From Pseudomonas sp. P8_241 (GTDB lineage: Bacteria > Pseudomonadota > Gammaproteobacteria > Pseudomonadales > Pseudomonadaceae), in contig NZ_CP125377.1 in assembly GCF_034008315.1 (NCBI RefSeq), forward strand, positions 4,462,501 to 4,526,500: a stretch of DNA of 64,000 nucleotides, given 5' to 3'. Shown piece by piece: positions 1-8,648 of this stretch. The position numbers and the translations under genes are program-made. How positions within the stretch are numbered: the stretch's first letter is position 1; every line of letters starts with the position of its first letter. Below the pieces are notes generated by a model. It saw only the letters and a program-made list of their open reading frames with translations. It did no database searches and was not told the origin of the DNA.

Positions 1-1
1 G

Positions 2-586
2 CACAAAGGTTTCGCCACCGATGAAGAAGACGCCCAACGGCGTTTCATCTGGGGCACTTTCGCCGACGCCAATGGCGTGCCGGTGACGATCATGAACGGT
101 TATTTCCCACAGGGAGAAAGCCGCGACCATCCGACCAAATTTCCGGCCAAGCAACGCTTTTACAGCGACTTGCAGCAATTGCTGGAGAGCCAGTTCAAAA
201 ACGAGCAACCACTGGTGGTCATGGGCGACGTGAATATCTCCCCGGAAGACTGCGACATCGGAATCGGCCCGGACAACATGAAGCGCTGGCTGAAAACCGG
301 CAAGTGCAGCTTTCTGCCGGAAGAGCGCGAGTGGATGGCGCGCCTGAAGAATTGGGGCCTGACTGACAGCTTCCGGCATTTGAACCCGCAAGTGGAAGAT
401 GTCTTCAGCTGGTTCGACTACCGCAGCCGTGGTTTTGAGGACGAACCCAAGCGCGGGCTGCGTATCGACGTGATCCTCGCGTCCCACGGCCTGTTACCGC
501 GGGTCAAGGCGGCCGGTGTCGACTACGAACTGCGCGGCATGGAAAAACCTTCGGATCATGCACCGATCTGGCTTGAATTGAGCTGA
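2..586 (+). CDS. xthA: Exodeoxyribonuclease III, 3' part (5'-truncated by window edge)
   Basis: The reading frame is open from base 2, so the gene starts before the window; 194 C-terminal residues are visible. ExoIII is a Mg-dependent AP endonuclease and 3'-5' exonuclease acting in base-excision repair in the cytoplasm. Visible family motifs are GDVNIS (the Asp-x-Asn catalytic pair), RIDVILAS (catalytic Asp) and a C-terminal [10 protein letters not shown] with the active-site His. The protein ends soon after this motif, as is normal for XthA. A REP palindrome follows directly and may end the transcript. The assignment is firm; only the start is unknown. Confidence 0.93.
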   Translation, partial: HKGFATDEEDAQRRFIWGTFADANGVPVTIMNGYFPQGESRDHPTKFPAKQRFYSDLQQLLESQFKNEQPLVVMGDVNISPEDCDIGIGPDNMKRWLKTGKCSFLPEEREWMARLKNWGLTDSFRHLNPQVEDVFSWFDYRSRGFEDEPKRGLRIDVILASHGLLPRVKAAGVDYELRGMEKPSDHAPIWLELS

Positions 587-591
587 AAAGC

Positions 592-657
592 AAAAGATCG
601 CAGCCTGTGGCAGCTCCGAGATATTCCTGTAGGAGCGGCCACAAGCTGCGATCTTTT
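592..657. repeat. REP palindrome pair (family AAAAGATCGCAGC)
   Basis: Inverted repeat with arms AAAAGATCGCAGC (592-604) and GCTGCGATCTTTT (645-657) enclosing GTAGGAGC-type sequence. It belongs to one of the two REP families that recur in this window and could act as a terminator for xthA. Confidence 0.85.
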
Positions 658-726
658 GACTGTCATCTTTTAGCAACCTCACTGACTTAATCTCCCGGCA
701 CCTCCTTTGGCTATTAAGGTGCCGGC

Positions 727-2067
727 ATGATGCTGCGCGTGTTGTTCCTGTTGACCCTCAGCCTTGGCCTGTTGCCAGTGGTCTCGGCTGACAATTTGCC
801 GATCCCCGAACACGGTCCGGTGCTGCGCATTCAGGGTTCCAACACCATCGGCGCGGCGCTGGGTCCGGCGCTGGTCGAGGGAATGATGCGTGAGCAGGGT
901 CTGCGCAATATTCATCGCAACCTCACGGACACGACCAACGAACTGCATGTCGTGGGTGAAACCGGACAAGGCCGCCAAGTCATCGTGGAAGTGGCGGCCC
1001 ACGGTTCCAGCACCGGCTTCACCGCACTGAAAACCGGCACGGCCGATCTCGCCACCTCATCGCGCTCAATCAAGGACAGCGAACTGGCCAGCCTCGAACC
1101 CCTGGGCGATCTGAAGAACTCCACGGCCGAACAGGTCATCGCCATCGACGGCCTGGCGATCATCCTTCATCCGGACAATCCGCTGAATCAACTCGACACC
1201 CTGCAATTGGCGCGTATCTTCAGTGGCGACGCCAAGACCTGGGAAGAAGTCGGCGGACACGGTGGGATGATTCATCTGTATGCACGGGATGATCAGTCCG
1301 GCACCTACGACACGTTCAAGGATCTGGTCCTCAACAGCCGTGGAAAAACGCTGAGCAGCACCGCCAAGCGCTTCGAATCCAGCGAACAACTGTCCGACTC
1401 TGTCAGCGCTGACCCGCAAGGCATCGGTTTTATCGGCCTGCCCTACGTGCGCCAAGCCAAAGCCGTGGCCATCGTCGACGGTCAATCGCAAGCCATGCTG
1501 CCACTCGACAGCCTGATCGCCACAGAAGACTACCCGCTGTCCCGACGCTTGTTCTTTTACCTGCCACCGACGGGGAAAAATCCCTGGGCCCAAGCACTGG
1601 TGGCCTACGCCCAAAGCAGCCAGGGGCAAGCGATCGTCGCCGCCAACGGGTTTGTTGCCCAGACCGTCCAGGCCATGGCCGTCACGCCAAATGCGTTGAT
1701 GCCAGAGGGGTATCAGGCTCTGAGTCGCCATGCCCAGCGTTTGTCGGTAAATTTTCGCTTCGAAGAAGGCAGCGCCAGTCTGGACAACAAGGCCCGGCAA
1801 GACCTGTCGCGCGTACTCGACTATATAAAGCAGCACGGCAAAACGGCTGGGCAAGTGACGCTGGTAGGGTTCGGCGATGCCAAGAGCGACCCCGCACGTG
1901 CCGATCTGCTGTCAAAACTGCGGGCCATGGCGGTACGGCGGGAACTGGTGAAAGACGGCGTGGTGTTTCGTGAGATTCGTGGATTCGGCGCCGAAATGCC
2001 GGTGGCTGCCAATAGCGAAGATGAGGGGCGGATCAAGAATCGGCGGGTTGAGGTTTGGGTGTATTGA
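727..2067 (+). CDS. PstS-like substrate-binding protein fused to an OmpA domain
   Basis: 446 residues. An N-terminal signal peptide (hydrophobic residues about 3-20, cleavage near VSA-DN) precedes a phosphate-binding-protein-like domain (about 25-320) with the PstS-type loops IQGSNTIG and DQSGTYDTF. A C-terminal OmpA peptidoglycan-binding-like domain follows (about 335-446, with NFRFEEGSASL and the NRRVEVWV ending). Known: the PstS fold binds phosphate or other oxyanions in the periplasm, and OmpA domains anchor to peptidoglycan. Inferred: a periplasmic binding protein tethered to the wall. No permease or ATPase gene lies beside it, so a sensing or storage role is as likely as uptake. The ligand is unknown. 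Confidence 0.8.
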   Translation: MMLRVLFLLTLSLGLLPVVSADNLPIPEHGPVLRIQGSNTIGAALGPALVEGMMREQGLRNIHRNLTDTTNELHVVGETGQGRQVIVEVAAHGSSTGFTALKTGTADLATSSRSIKDSELASLEPLGDLKNSTAEQVIAIDGLAIILHPDNPLNQLDTLQLARIFSGDAKTWEEVGGHGGMIHLYARDDQSGTYDTFKDLVLNSRGKTLSSTAKRFESSEQLSDSVSADPQGIGFIGLPYVRQAKAVAIVDGQSQAMLPLDSLIATEDYPLSRRLFFYLPPTGKNPWAQALVAYAQSSQGQAIVAANGFVAQTVQAMAVTPNALMPEGYQALSRHAQRLSVNFRFEEGSASLDNKARQDLSRVLDYIKQHGKTAGQVTLVGFGDAKSDPARADLLSKLRAMAVRRELVKDGVVFREIRGFGAEMPVAANSEDEGRIKNRRVEVWVY

Positions 2068-2141
2068 AAAGATCGCAACCTTCGGCAATTCCTACAGTTG
2101 CATGCGTATCCTGTAGGAGCTGCCGAAGGCTGCGATCTTTT
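2068..2141. repeat. REP palindrome pair
   Basis: GAAAAGATCGCAACC faces GGCTGCGATCTTTT with GTAGGAGCTGCCG inside. It starts at the stop codon of the PstS/OmpA gene and separates it from the convergent acyl-CoA dehydrogenase gene. Confidence 0.8.
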
Positions 2142-2149
2142 AGCTTTTC

Positions 2150-3379
2150 TTAATGCCCGCTGCGCATCATCTCTTTGGGCACATATTTGCCGATTTCAAA
2201 TTTGCCGATGGCAGCACGGTGCACTTCGTCCGGGCCGTCGGCCAGGCGCAGGGTGCGCTGCATCGCATACATGTAGGCCAGCGGAAAATCGTTGGAAACC
2301 CCTGCCCCGCCATGCATCTGGATCGCCCGGTCGATAACCCGCAAGGCCACGTTCGGCGCCACGACCTTGATCTGTGCGATTTCGCTCTTGGCCACTTTGT
2401 TGCCCACGGTGTCCATCATGTACGCCGCTTTCAATGTCAGCAGGCGCGCCATGTCGATCTCCATCCGCGAGTCGGCGATCTTGTCGATGTTACCGCCCAG
2501 GCGTGCCAGAGGCTTGCCGAACGCTGTGCGGTTCACCGAGCGTTTGCACATCAGTTCCAGTGCGCGTTCGGCCATGCCGATCGAACGCATGCAGTGGTGA
2601 ATCCGGCCCGGGCCAAGGCGACCTTGAGCGATTTCGAAACCACGTCCTTCACCCAACAGGACGTTTTCGTACGGCACCCGGACATTTTCAAAGTGCACTT
2701 CGGCGTGACCGTGAGGTGCATCGTCATAACCGAACACTGGAAGCGGGCGCACGATCTTCACGCCGGGGGCATCCACCGGCACCAGAATCATCGAGTGCTG
2801 GGCGTGGCGCGGCGCATCCGGGTTGCTCAGGCCCATGAAGATCAGGATTTTGCAGCGCGGGTCGCACGCACCTGAGGTCCACCATTTCTTGCCGTTGATC
2901 ACCCACTCATCGCCATCGCGCACGGCACGGGCGGCCATGTTGGTGGCGTCGGAGGACGCAACGTCCGGTTCGGTCATGGCGAAGGCCGAGCGGATCTCGC
3001 CCCGCAGCAAGGGTTCGAGCCAGCGTTGTTTCTGCTCTTCATTGGCATAACGCACCAGCACTTCCATGTTGCCGGTGTCCGGCGCCGAGCAGTTGAACGG
3101 CTCAGGCCCCAACAGCGAGCGGCCCATGATTTCCGCCAACGGCGCATATTCAAGGTTGGTCAGGCCAGCACCGAGCTCGGACTCAGGCAGAAACAAATTC
3201 CACAGGCCTTCAGCCTTGGCCTTGAGTTTGAGTTCTTCCATGATCGCGGTCGGCTGCCAGCGATCGCCTTCAGCGACCTGACGCTCGAACACGGCTTCAG
3301 CGGGATAAACGTAGTTGTCCATGAACGCTGTCACGCGCTCACGCAGTTCCTGAACCTTGGGCGAATAAGCGAAATCCAT
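2150..3379 (-). CDS. Acyl-CoA dehydrogenase
   Basis: 409 residues, the full length of the family. FAD-dependent alpha,beta-oxidation of an acyl-CoA, passing electrons to ETF. Typical motifs are [14 protein letters not shown] (flavin/substrate contact), [10 protein letters not shown], the [14 protein letters not shown] segment and [11 protein letters not shown] near the C-terminus, which is the arrangement seen in ACAD10/11-like bacterial dehydrogenases. It is transcribed away from the LysR gene at 3544, and the pair share a 164-bp divergent promoter region, so LysR control is likely. The substrate cannot be told from sequence. Confidence 0.9.
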   Translation of the reverse strand: MDFAYSPKVQELRERVTAFMDNYVYPAEAVFERQVAEGDRWQPTAIMEELKLKAKAEGLWNLFLPESELGAGLTNLEYAPLAEIMGRSLLGPEPFNCSAPDTGNMEVLVRYANEEQKQRWLEPLLRGEIRSAFAMTEPDVASSDATNMAARAVRDGDEWVINGKKWWTSGACDPRCKILIFMGLSNPDAPRHAQHSMILVPVDAPGVKIVRPLPVFGYDDAPHGHAEVHFENVRVPYENVLLGEGRGFEIAQGRLGPGRIHHCMRSIGMAERALELMCKRSVNRTAFGKPLARLGGNIDKIADSRMEIDMARLLTLKAAYMMDTVGNKVAKSEIAQIKVVAPNVALRVIDRAIQMHGGAGVSNDFPLAYMYAMQRTLRLADGPDEVHRAAIGKFEIGKYVPKEMMRSGH

Positions 3380-3543
3380 GAGCGAGATACCTTCTTGGGG
3401 GAGGTTGTTTAGGTCATGTATCGATGCTAGAACAGCGTTGATAATTTACCTAGCCTATTCTCGGCGTGTATAAACATTCATCACCGATATATGATCGGCT
3501 GATCTACAAGAGCAGCCCGCCCACACAATAAGAGTGCCGCGTA

Positions 3544-4479
3544 ATGAATCTGAGCAAGGTCGACCTCAACCTTTTCATCGTCTTCGACGCGATCTACACC
3601 GAAGCGAATCTGACCCGTGCCGGGCAGATCGTGGGCATCACCCAGCCAGCGGTCTCGAACGCTCTGGCCCGCCTGCGCGAGACCTTCAACGACCCGCTGT
3701 TCGTGCGCACAGCCCAGGGCATGGTGCCTACACCGATGGCACAGAACATCATCGGCCCGGTGCGAAACGCCCTTTCGCTGCTTCGAATCTCCGTGCAGGA
3801 AAGCCGCATATTCAACCCGCAACAGGCGAACAAGACCTACCGCATCAGCATGACCGACCTTACCGAAGCGGTGATCCTGCCGCCGCTGTTCCAGCGACTG
3901 CGCCGCCTCGCACCAACGGTGATCATCGAAAGCTTCCTGTCCAAGCGTCGCGAGACGACCAAGGAACTGGCAGCCGGCCGCCTCGATTTCGCCGTGGATG
4001 CCCCCCTCAATACCGACCCGCAAGTGCGCCACGTCAAGTTGATGGAAGACCGCTACGTGTGCGCCATGCGCAAGGGGCACCCGCTGGCGGCCAAGGAAAA
4101 GCTTACCCTCGACGACTACCTGGGGCTGACGCACATCCATATTTCCAGCCGTCGCAGCGGCCTCGGCTATGTTGACCTGGCGCTGGGCAAAATGGGCATC
4201 CAGCGCAAGATCGCCCTGCGCTCCCAGCATTACTTGATGGCCTCCCAGGTGATGCAGCAGACAGACATGGTCATGACCGTGCCGGAACGTTTTGCCCGTC
4301 GTAACGATTTGCACGCCTTCAATCTGCCGGTCAACGATGTGCCGCCGGTGGAAACCCACCTCTACTGGCACGAAAGCACCGACCAGGATCCAGCCAACCG
4401 CTGGATGCGCGAGCAGATGATCGAGTTGTGCCAGCAGGTGACGGCGCATGAGAAGAAGTTCGACGCTAAAATGGTGTAA
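3544..4479 (+). CDS. LysR-family transcriptional regulator
   Basis: 311 residues. An N-terminal winged HTH (about residues 5-65, VDLNLFIVFDAIYTEANLTRA then TQPAVSNALARLR) and a C-terminal effector domain (about 90-300). The DLNLF opening and general form resemble the NodD/NahR branch of LysR proteins. It is divergent from the acyl-CoA dehydrogenase gene, which is its probable target. A small inverted repeat, CCGAT-N5-ATCGG (3484-3498), lies 46 bp upstream of its start and could be part of the operator. The inducer is unknown. Confidence 0.9.
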   Translation: MNLSKVDLNLFIVFDAIYTEANLTRAGQIVGITQPAVSNALARLRETFNDPLFVRTAQGMVPTPMAQNIIGPVRNALSLLRISVQESRIFNPQQANKTYRISMTDLTEAVILPPLFQRLRRLAPTVIIESFLSKRRETTKELAAGRLDFAVDAPLNTDPQVRHVKLMEDRYVCAMRKGHPLAAKEKLTLDDYLGLTHIHISSRRSGLGYVDLALGKMGIQRKIALRSQHYLMASQVMQQTDMVMTVPERFARRNDLHAFNLPVNDVPPVETHLYWHESTDQDPANRWMREQMIELCQQVTAHEKKFDAKMV

Positions 4480-4487
4480 AGCCATTC

Positions 4488-4564
4488 AAAAGATCGCAGC
4501 CTGCGGCAGCTCCTACACGGATACGCATTTTCCTGTAGGAGCTGCCGCAGGCTGCGATCCTTTT
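4488..4564. repeat. REP palindrome pair
   Basis: AAAAGATCGCAGCCTGCGGC and its inverted copy GCCGCAGGCTGCGATCC-TTTT enclose TCCTGTAGGAGC. It separates the LysR gene from the liuR promoter. Confidence 0.85.
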
Positions 4565-4570
4565 CGCCCC

Positions 4571-4586
4571 TTGACGTAAACGTCAA
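4571..4586 (+). promoter_or_regulatory. LiuR-type operator upstream of liuR
   Basis: TTGACGTAAACGTCAA has perfect 7-bp inverted arms (TTGACGT/ACGTCAA). The same ACGTnAACGT core occurs twice upstream of liuA. It lies 42 bp before the liuR start, which fits autoregulation. LiuR boxes of this form are known from comparative work on gamma-proteobacterial branched-chain catabolism. Confidence 0.8.
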
Positions 4587-4628
4587 CCTGCCATTAGCTT
4601 AGCGCCATGACCTTCAGTGAGCGCTTCC

Positions 4629-5030
4629 ATGAGCAGTCAGACCTACAGCATTTCCGACCTCGCCCGCGAGCTCGACATCACCACTCGCGCCATTCGCTTT
4701 TATGAAGAGCAAGGCCTGCTCAGTCCTGAGCGCCGTGGTCAGGAACGCATCTACTCGCCCCGTGACAAGGTCAGCCTGAAACTGATCCTGCGGGGCAAGC
4801 GCATCGGCTTCTCGTTGGCCGAATGCCGCGAATTGATCGAGCTTTACGACCCGTCCAGCGGTAACACCAAGCAGTTGCACAGCATGCTGGGAAAAATCAG
4901 CGAGCGCCGGGAACAGCTGGAACAGCAGTTGCTGGACATCGAGCAGATGAAGCTGGAACTGGATACGGCGGAAGAGCGCTGCGTGCAGGCGTTGGAACAG
5001 ACGCTCAAAAGCCAGGAAGTCATTCAGTAA
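4629..5030 (+). CDS. liuR: MerR-family regulator of leucine/isovalerate catabolism (LiuR)
   Basis: 133 residues from ATG 4629 (MSSQTYSISDLAREL); an in-frame GTG at 4617 would add four residues and is less likely. The N-terminal MerR winged helix (SISDLARELDITTRAIRFYEEQGLL) is followed by a long dimerising helix (about 75-125). LiuR represses leucine-degradation genes and is thought to release DNA when pathway acyl-CoAs build up. Neighbours support this: HMG-CoA lyase follows, liuABCD lie 3.6 kb on, and three matching palindromes sit at liuR and at liuA. Confidence 0.92.
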   Translation: MSSQTYSISDLARELDITTRAIRFYEEQGLLSPERRGQERIYSPRDKVSLKLILRGKRIGFSLAECRELIELYDPSSGNTKQLHSMLGKISERREQLEQQLLDIEQMKLELDTAEERCVQALEQTLKSQEVIQ

Positions 5031-5040
5031 AATCCGCCCC

Positions 5041-5143
5041 CTGTAGGAGCGAGCCTGCTCGCGATGGTCGTTAACGATAACGCGTGTTTGCTGGATAAAC
5101 GCGGTGGCTGGGAAACCATCGCGAGCAGGCTCGCTCCTACAGG
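5041..5143. repeat. REPIN (family GTAGGAGCGAGCCTGCTCGCGA)
   Basis: Two REP arms, each built on GGAGCGAGCCTGCTCGCGA, face each other around a 50-bp spacer with GATAACGCG. It lies between liuR and the HMG-CoA lyase gene, so the pair may be read as one transcript through a stem-loop. Confidence 0.88.
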
Positions 5144-5176
5144 GTTCTCCGAACAATCAGCACAGGTCGAATCCCC

Positions 5177-6076
5177 ATGTCCCTCCCCTCGCACGTACGC
5201 ATTGTCGAAGTCGGCCCTCGCGACGGCCTGCAAAACGAAGCCCAGCCCATCAGTGTTACCGACAAGGTGCAACTGGTTGATGCACTGACCGCCGCCGGGC
5301 TCGGCTATATAGAAGTCGGCAGCTTCGTGTCGCCCAAGTGGGTGCCGCAGATGGCCGGTTCGGCCGAGGTCTTCGCGCAGATCCAGCGTAAACCCGGTGT
5401 GATCTATGGCGCTCTCGCCCCCAACCTGCGGGGCTTTGAAGATGCCCTCGCTGCCGGGGTCAAGGAAATTGCCGTGTTCGCGGCGGCGTCCGAAGCGTTT
5501 TCCCAGCGCAACATCAACTGTTCGATCAGCGAGAGCCTGGAGCGTTTCGTACCGATCATGGACGCCGCCAGACAACATGGCGTGAGTGTGCGCGGTTATG
5601 TGTCGTGCGTGCTCGGCTGCCCATACGAGGGTAACGTCGCGCCGGAACAGGTCGCGGTTGTCGCTCGCGAGCTCTACGCCATGGGCTGCTATGAAGTTTC
5701 GCTGGGTGACACCATCGGTACGGGCACTGCTGGCGCGACCCGCCGAATGTTCGAAGTGGTTTCGGCGGATGTGCCGAGGGAAAAACTGGCCGGACACTTC
5801 CACGATACCTATGGCCAGGCCGTGGCCAACATTTATGCCAGCCTGCTGGAAGGGATCGCGGTGTTCGACAGCTCTATTGCCGGGCTCGGCGGCTGCCCTT
5901 ACGCCAAGGGCGCCAGCGGTAACGTTGCCACCGAGGACGTGGTGTACCTGCTTAACGGCCTCGGCATTCAGAGCGCAATCGACCTGGAGGCCCTGATCCT
6001 GGCCGGTCAGCAGATTTGCAACGTCTTGGGCCGGCCAACCGGTTCTCGTGTGGCCAAGGCACGTAGCACGCACTGA
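5177..6076 (+). CDS. mvaB/liuE: Hydroxymethylglutaryl-CoA lyase
   Basis: 299 residues, standard length. Cleaves HMG-CoA to acetoacetate and acetyl-CoA, the last step of leucine degradation. Evidence: the N-terminal EVGPRDGLQNE (metal and base residues of the DRE-TIM barrel), GHFHDTYGQA (metal-binding HxH-type loop) and the family signature GLGGCPYAKGASGNVATED carrying the catalytic Cys. It lies downstream of liuR in the same direction. In P. aeruginosa the lyase is in the liu operon itself; here it is split from liuABCD by the CrcY locus and an acyl-CoA synthetase gene. Confidence 0.95.
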   Translation: MSLPSHVRIVEVGPRDGLQNEAQPISVTDKVQLVDALTAAGLGYIEVGSFVSPKWVPQMAGSAEVFAQIQRKPGVIYGALAPNLRGFEDALAAGVKEIAVFAAASEAFSQRNINCSISESLERFVPIMDAARQHGVSVRGYVSCVLGCPYEGNVAPEQVAVVARELYAMGCYEVSLGDTIGTGTAGATRRMFEVVSADVPREKLAGHFHDTYGQAVANIYASLLEGIAVFDSSIAGLGGCPYAKGASGNVATEDVVYLLNGLGIQSAIDLEALILAGQQICNVLGRPTGSRVAKARSTH

Positions 6077-6096
6077 GTGGGGGGGAATGTGTCCGG

Positions 6097-6139
6097 GTGT
6101 TACCGCTGTTTCTGAAATGTGGGCGCAAGCGAGTAACAC
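6097..6139 (+). promoter_or_regulatory. CbrB-like upstream activating site for the crcY promoter
   Basis: Inverted repeat GTGTTAC (6097-6103) and GTAACAC (6133-6139), about 85-125 bp upstream of a sigma-54 promoter. Known CbrB subsites at crcZ are built from TGTTAC and GTAACA half-sites. The 29-bp spacing here is wider than I recall for a single subsite, so these may be half-sites of overlapping sites. Confidence 0.6.
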
Positions 6140-6220
6140 GGAAACAAAAACTAGGGGATTCCCTGAGGGACAAAAACCTAAGAAATCGCAAATCATTGAT
6201 TTTAAAGGGTTTTAAAAAGT

Positions 6221-6236
6221 TGGCACGGCTCCTGCT
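6221..6236 (+). promoter_or_regulatory. Sigma-54 (RpoN) promoter of crcY
   Basis: TGGCACGGCTCCTGCT fits the -24/-12 consensus TGGCAC-N5-TTGC, with GG and GC exactly 12 bp apart. The predicted start is near 6246-6247, in GCACAACAAG, a typical 5' end for Crc-sequestering RNAs. Confidence 0.88.
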
Positions 6237-6245
6237 ATATCTATC

Positions 6246-6628
6246 GCACAACAAGAATAAAAAATTTGCAGTAACCCTAATAAAAACAAGACGTAACGAC
6301 TCTGACATAACAAAAACAACAAGGCAGAGACGCAGCTAACAGATTTTTTTGGAGAAGATGTGCTTTTCAGGGTGCTTTTCGAAGTAACCCGCAACCGGGC
6401 AGAGAATAATAAAACTACCCTCAGGTAGCTCCCGAACTGGTTGGATCGCTCAGCGAAAAAGCAGATCAGCGCTCAAAAAAATACGTTTGCTCTTGATCCC
6501 GAATGGGGATCGCCAAAAACAGCGGTAAAGGGCAACGGTTGCCAAAAACAAAAACAGACCGACCCTCAATAATAAAAAAAGAGCACGCGCAACGACAAAT
6601 TAAAGGGGAGCTTCGGCTCCCCTTTGTG
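6246..6628 (+). ncRNA. crcY: CrcY/CrcZ-type small RNA that sequesters Hfq/Crc
   Basis: A roughly 380-nt AT-rich stretch without a credible gene, running from a sigma-54 start to a strong hairpin terminator. It carries six clusters of A-rich AAnAAnAA motifs at 6250-6257, 6279-6289, 6309-6322, 6405-6412, 6544-6554 and 6568-6575, which are the Hfq/Crc binding sites of this RNA family. Known: CbrAB with RpoN drives these RNAs on poor carbon sources; they titrate Hfq/Crc and lift catabolite repression. The position next to mvaB matches what I recall for P. putida crcY (crcZ lies by cbrB), so crcY is the better name. A small open frame at 6097-6339 overlaps the promoter and is rejected. Confidence 0.88.
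6602..6628 (+). terminator. Rho-independent terminator of crcY
   Basis: Stem AAAGGGGAGC (6602-6611), TTCG tetraloop, GCTCCCCTTT (6616-6625). A stable UUCG-capped hairpin whose 3' arm ends in T residues. Confidence 0.88.
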
Positions 6629-6668
6629 CTGTCTGGCGTTCATGAAATATTCGCAACAACTCATCTCT

Positions 6669-6752
6669 CTGTAGGAGCTGGCGCAGGCTGCGATCTTTTG
6701 ATCCGGATCTTCTGTTCCTCCAAAAGATCGCAGCCTGCGCCAGCTCCTACAG
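6669..6752. repeat. REP palindrome pair overlapping the acyl-CoA synthetase stop codon
   Basis: Almost perfect inverted repeat: CTGTAGGAGCTGGCGCAGGC and its reverse complement around TTTGATCCGGATC. The outer CTGTAG on the right arm (6747-6752, read on the minus strand) supplies the last Leu codon and TAG stop of the acyl-CoA synthetase gene. Confidence 0.88.
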
Positions 6753-8441
6753 CTTCGCTTTGAGCTCCGCGACACTGATCTCACGCATGCGGAATTTCTG
6801 GATCTTGCCGGTCACCGTCATCGGAAACTCCTCGACGAACTTGAAGTAGCGCGGCGTCTTGAAGTGCGCAATGCGCTCCTTGCACCAGGCTTGCAGTTCT
6901 TGCTCGGTAGCGCTGTGGCCGGGATGAAACTTGATCCAGGCAACGATTTCTTCACCATAACGCGAGCAAGGAATACCGATTACCTGCACGTCTGCGACAG
7001 CCGGATGCGTGAAGAAAAACTCTTCCAGCTCCCGGGGGTAAACGTTCTCACCGCCACGGATGATCATGTCCTTGTTGCGCCCGGCAATACACACGTAACC
7101 CTCGCCGTTCATGCTCGCCAGGTCACCGGTGTGCATCCAGCCTGCCTGATCGATGGCCTCTGCCGTGCCTTCGGGGTTGTTCCAGTAACCCAGCATCACG
7201 CTGTAGCCCCGGGTGCACAACTCGCCGATGGTGCCACGGGGCACGAGGTTGCCCGCTTCATCGATGATCTTGCTTTCCAGCTGCGGCTGAGTGCGACCGA
7301 CGGTAGTCACACGCAGCTCCAGCTCGTCTGAAGGGCCGGTCTGCAATGACACCGGACTGGTTTCCGTCATGCCGTAGGCAATCTGCACTTCGCTCATGTG
7401 CATTTCGCTGATGACCCGACGCATCACCTCGATCGGGCATGTCGCTCCAGCCATGATCCCGGTGCGCAGGCTCGACAGGTCGCATTCTGCGCGCTGCGGT
7501 TGATCGAGCATGGCGATGAACATGGTTGGCACACCGTAAAGCGCGGTGGCTTTTTCTTCGGCGACAGTGCTCAACGTCAACAACGGATCAAACGCGTCGT
7601 TCGGGTAAATCATGGTGCTGCCATGGGTAATGCAGCCAAGGTTGCCCATGACCATGCCGAAACAGTGATAAAGCGGCACTGGAATTACCAGGCGATCATT
7701 GGCAGTCAACCCGAGACTTTCGCCGACCATGTAACCGTTGTTGAGAATGTTGTAGTGACTGAGGGTCGCGCCCTTGGGGAAACCGGTGGTGCCGGAGGTG
7801 TACTGAATGTTTACGGGTTGATCGAAATGCAGGCTGTCCTGGCGCTCGCGCAACTGGTCGACTGACACACTGCAGGCGAGATCGGCAAGTTGCGACCAGG
7901 GCAGGAAACCGCTCGGAGGTTGTGCATCCAGGCTGATCACCCCGCGCAGATCCGGTAGTCGCTCACACTGCAATTGGCCGATGGATTGCTCTGCCAACTC
8001 CGGCGCCAGACCTTGCAGCATCGCGTGATAATTGGTCGTCTTGAACGCCCCGGCGCAGACCAGCCATTGGCAACCGGACTGCTTCAATACGTATTCGAGT
8101 TCGGAGCTGCGGTAAGCCGGGTTGATGTTGACCAGGATCACGCCGATTTTTGCGGTGGCAATCTGGGTAATGCACCACTGCGCGCAATTGGGCGCCCAGA
8201 TGCCGAGACGGTCCCCGGTTTGCAGCCCCAGCGCCAGCAGTGACCTGGCATGCAGGTCCGCCGCATCTGCCAGTTGTTGCCAGGTATAGCGCAGCTGTTG
8301 ATGGCGCACGACCAAGGCTTCTGCGGTCGAATACTTTGCCACAGTGTTATCAAACGCCTGGCCGATGGTCATCGCCAGCAAGGCTTTGTCCTGGGAACCG
8401 CGGGTGTAACTGCGTTGCTGATTTGCACTGGGTTGATCCAT
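6747..8441 (-). CDS. AMP-dependent acyl-CoA synthetase (ACSF2-like)
   Basis: 564 residues. Activates a carboxylic acid to its CoA ester via an acyl-AMP. Motifs: P-loop [12 protein letters not shown] (about 214-225), [33 protein letters not shown] and the C-terminal catalytic Lys in TVTGKIQK. It resembles medium-chain ACSF2-type ligases. It is divergent from liuA across a region with two LiuR boxes, and so probably belongs to the LiuR regulon, perhaps activating isovalerate or acyclic-terpene acids for entry into the pathway. The substrate is inferred from context only. Confidence 0.9.
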   Translation of the reverse strand: MDQPSANQQRSYTRGSQDKALLAMTIGQAFDNTVAKYSTAEALVVRHQQLRYTWQQLADAADLHARSLLALGLQTGDRLGIWAPNCAQWCITQIATAKIGVILVNINPAYRSSELEYVLKQSGCQWLVCAGAFKTTNYHAMLQGLAPELAEQSIGQLQCERLPDLRGVISLDAQPPSGFLPWSQLADLACSVSVDQLRERQDSLHFDQPVNIQYTSGTTGFPKGATLSHYNILNNGYMVGESLGLTANDRLVIPVPLYHCFGMVMGNLGCITHGSTMIYPNDAFDPLLTLSTVAEEKATALYGVPTMFIAMLDQPQRAECDLSSLRTGIMAGATCPIEVMRRVISEMHMSEVQIAYGMTETSPVSLQTGPSDELELRVTTVGRTQPQLESKIIDEAGNLVPRGTIGELCTRGYSVMLGYWNNPEGTAEAIDQAGWMHTGDLASMNGEGYVCIAGRNKDMIIRGGENVYPRELEEFFFTHPAVADVQVIGIPCSRYGEEIVAWIKFHPGHSATEQELQAWCKERIAHFKTPRYFKFVEEFPMTVTGKIQKFRMREISVAELKAKL

Positions 8442-8534
8442 GACGACCCCTATTGTCTTTATTAATGGGCTACCGGCGGACCTGTACCTGGTGGGTCCGC
8501 GTTCTATCTTGAACTGGCTCTACTCTCGCTCAAG

Positions 8535-8550
8535 TTGACGTTAACGTAAA
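8535..8550 (+). promoter_or_regulatory. LiuR-type operator 1 at liuA
   Basis: TTGACGTTAACGTAAA with the perfect 10-bp core ACGTTAACGT (8538-8547). It sits between the divergent acyl-CoA synthetase gene and liuA. Its centre is 43 bp, about four helical turns, from operator 2. Confidence 0.82.
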
Positions 8551-8578
8551 GGGTGATTGACAGCCATTCGTCACAGGC

Positions 8579-8593
8579 TTACGTTAACGTAAA
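8579..8593 (+). promoter_or_regulatory. LiuR-type operator 2 at liuA
   Basis: TTACGTTAACGTAAA contains a perfect 14-bp palindrome (8579-8592), 56 bp before the liuA start. The pair of boxes on one helix face suggests cooperative repressor binding. Confidence 0.82.
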
Positions 8594-8648
8594 GGTGAGA
8601 GCCGAATCACTGCCCTCCCCACCCTACAAAAACGCCAAAAGGTGACCC

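Noticed and set aside
6097..6339. 80-residue Lys-rich open frame after HMG-CoA lyase
   Set aside because: It begins within the activator site, crosses the sigma-54 promoter and ends inside the crcY RNA; composition reflects the A-rich RNA.
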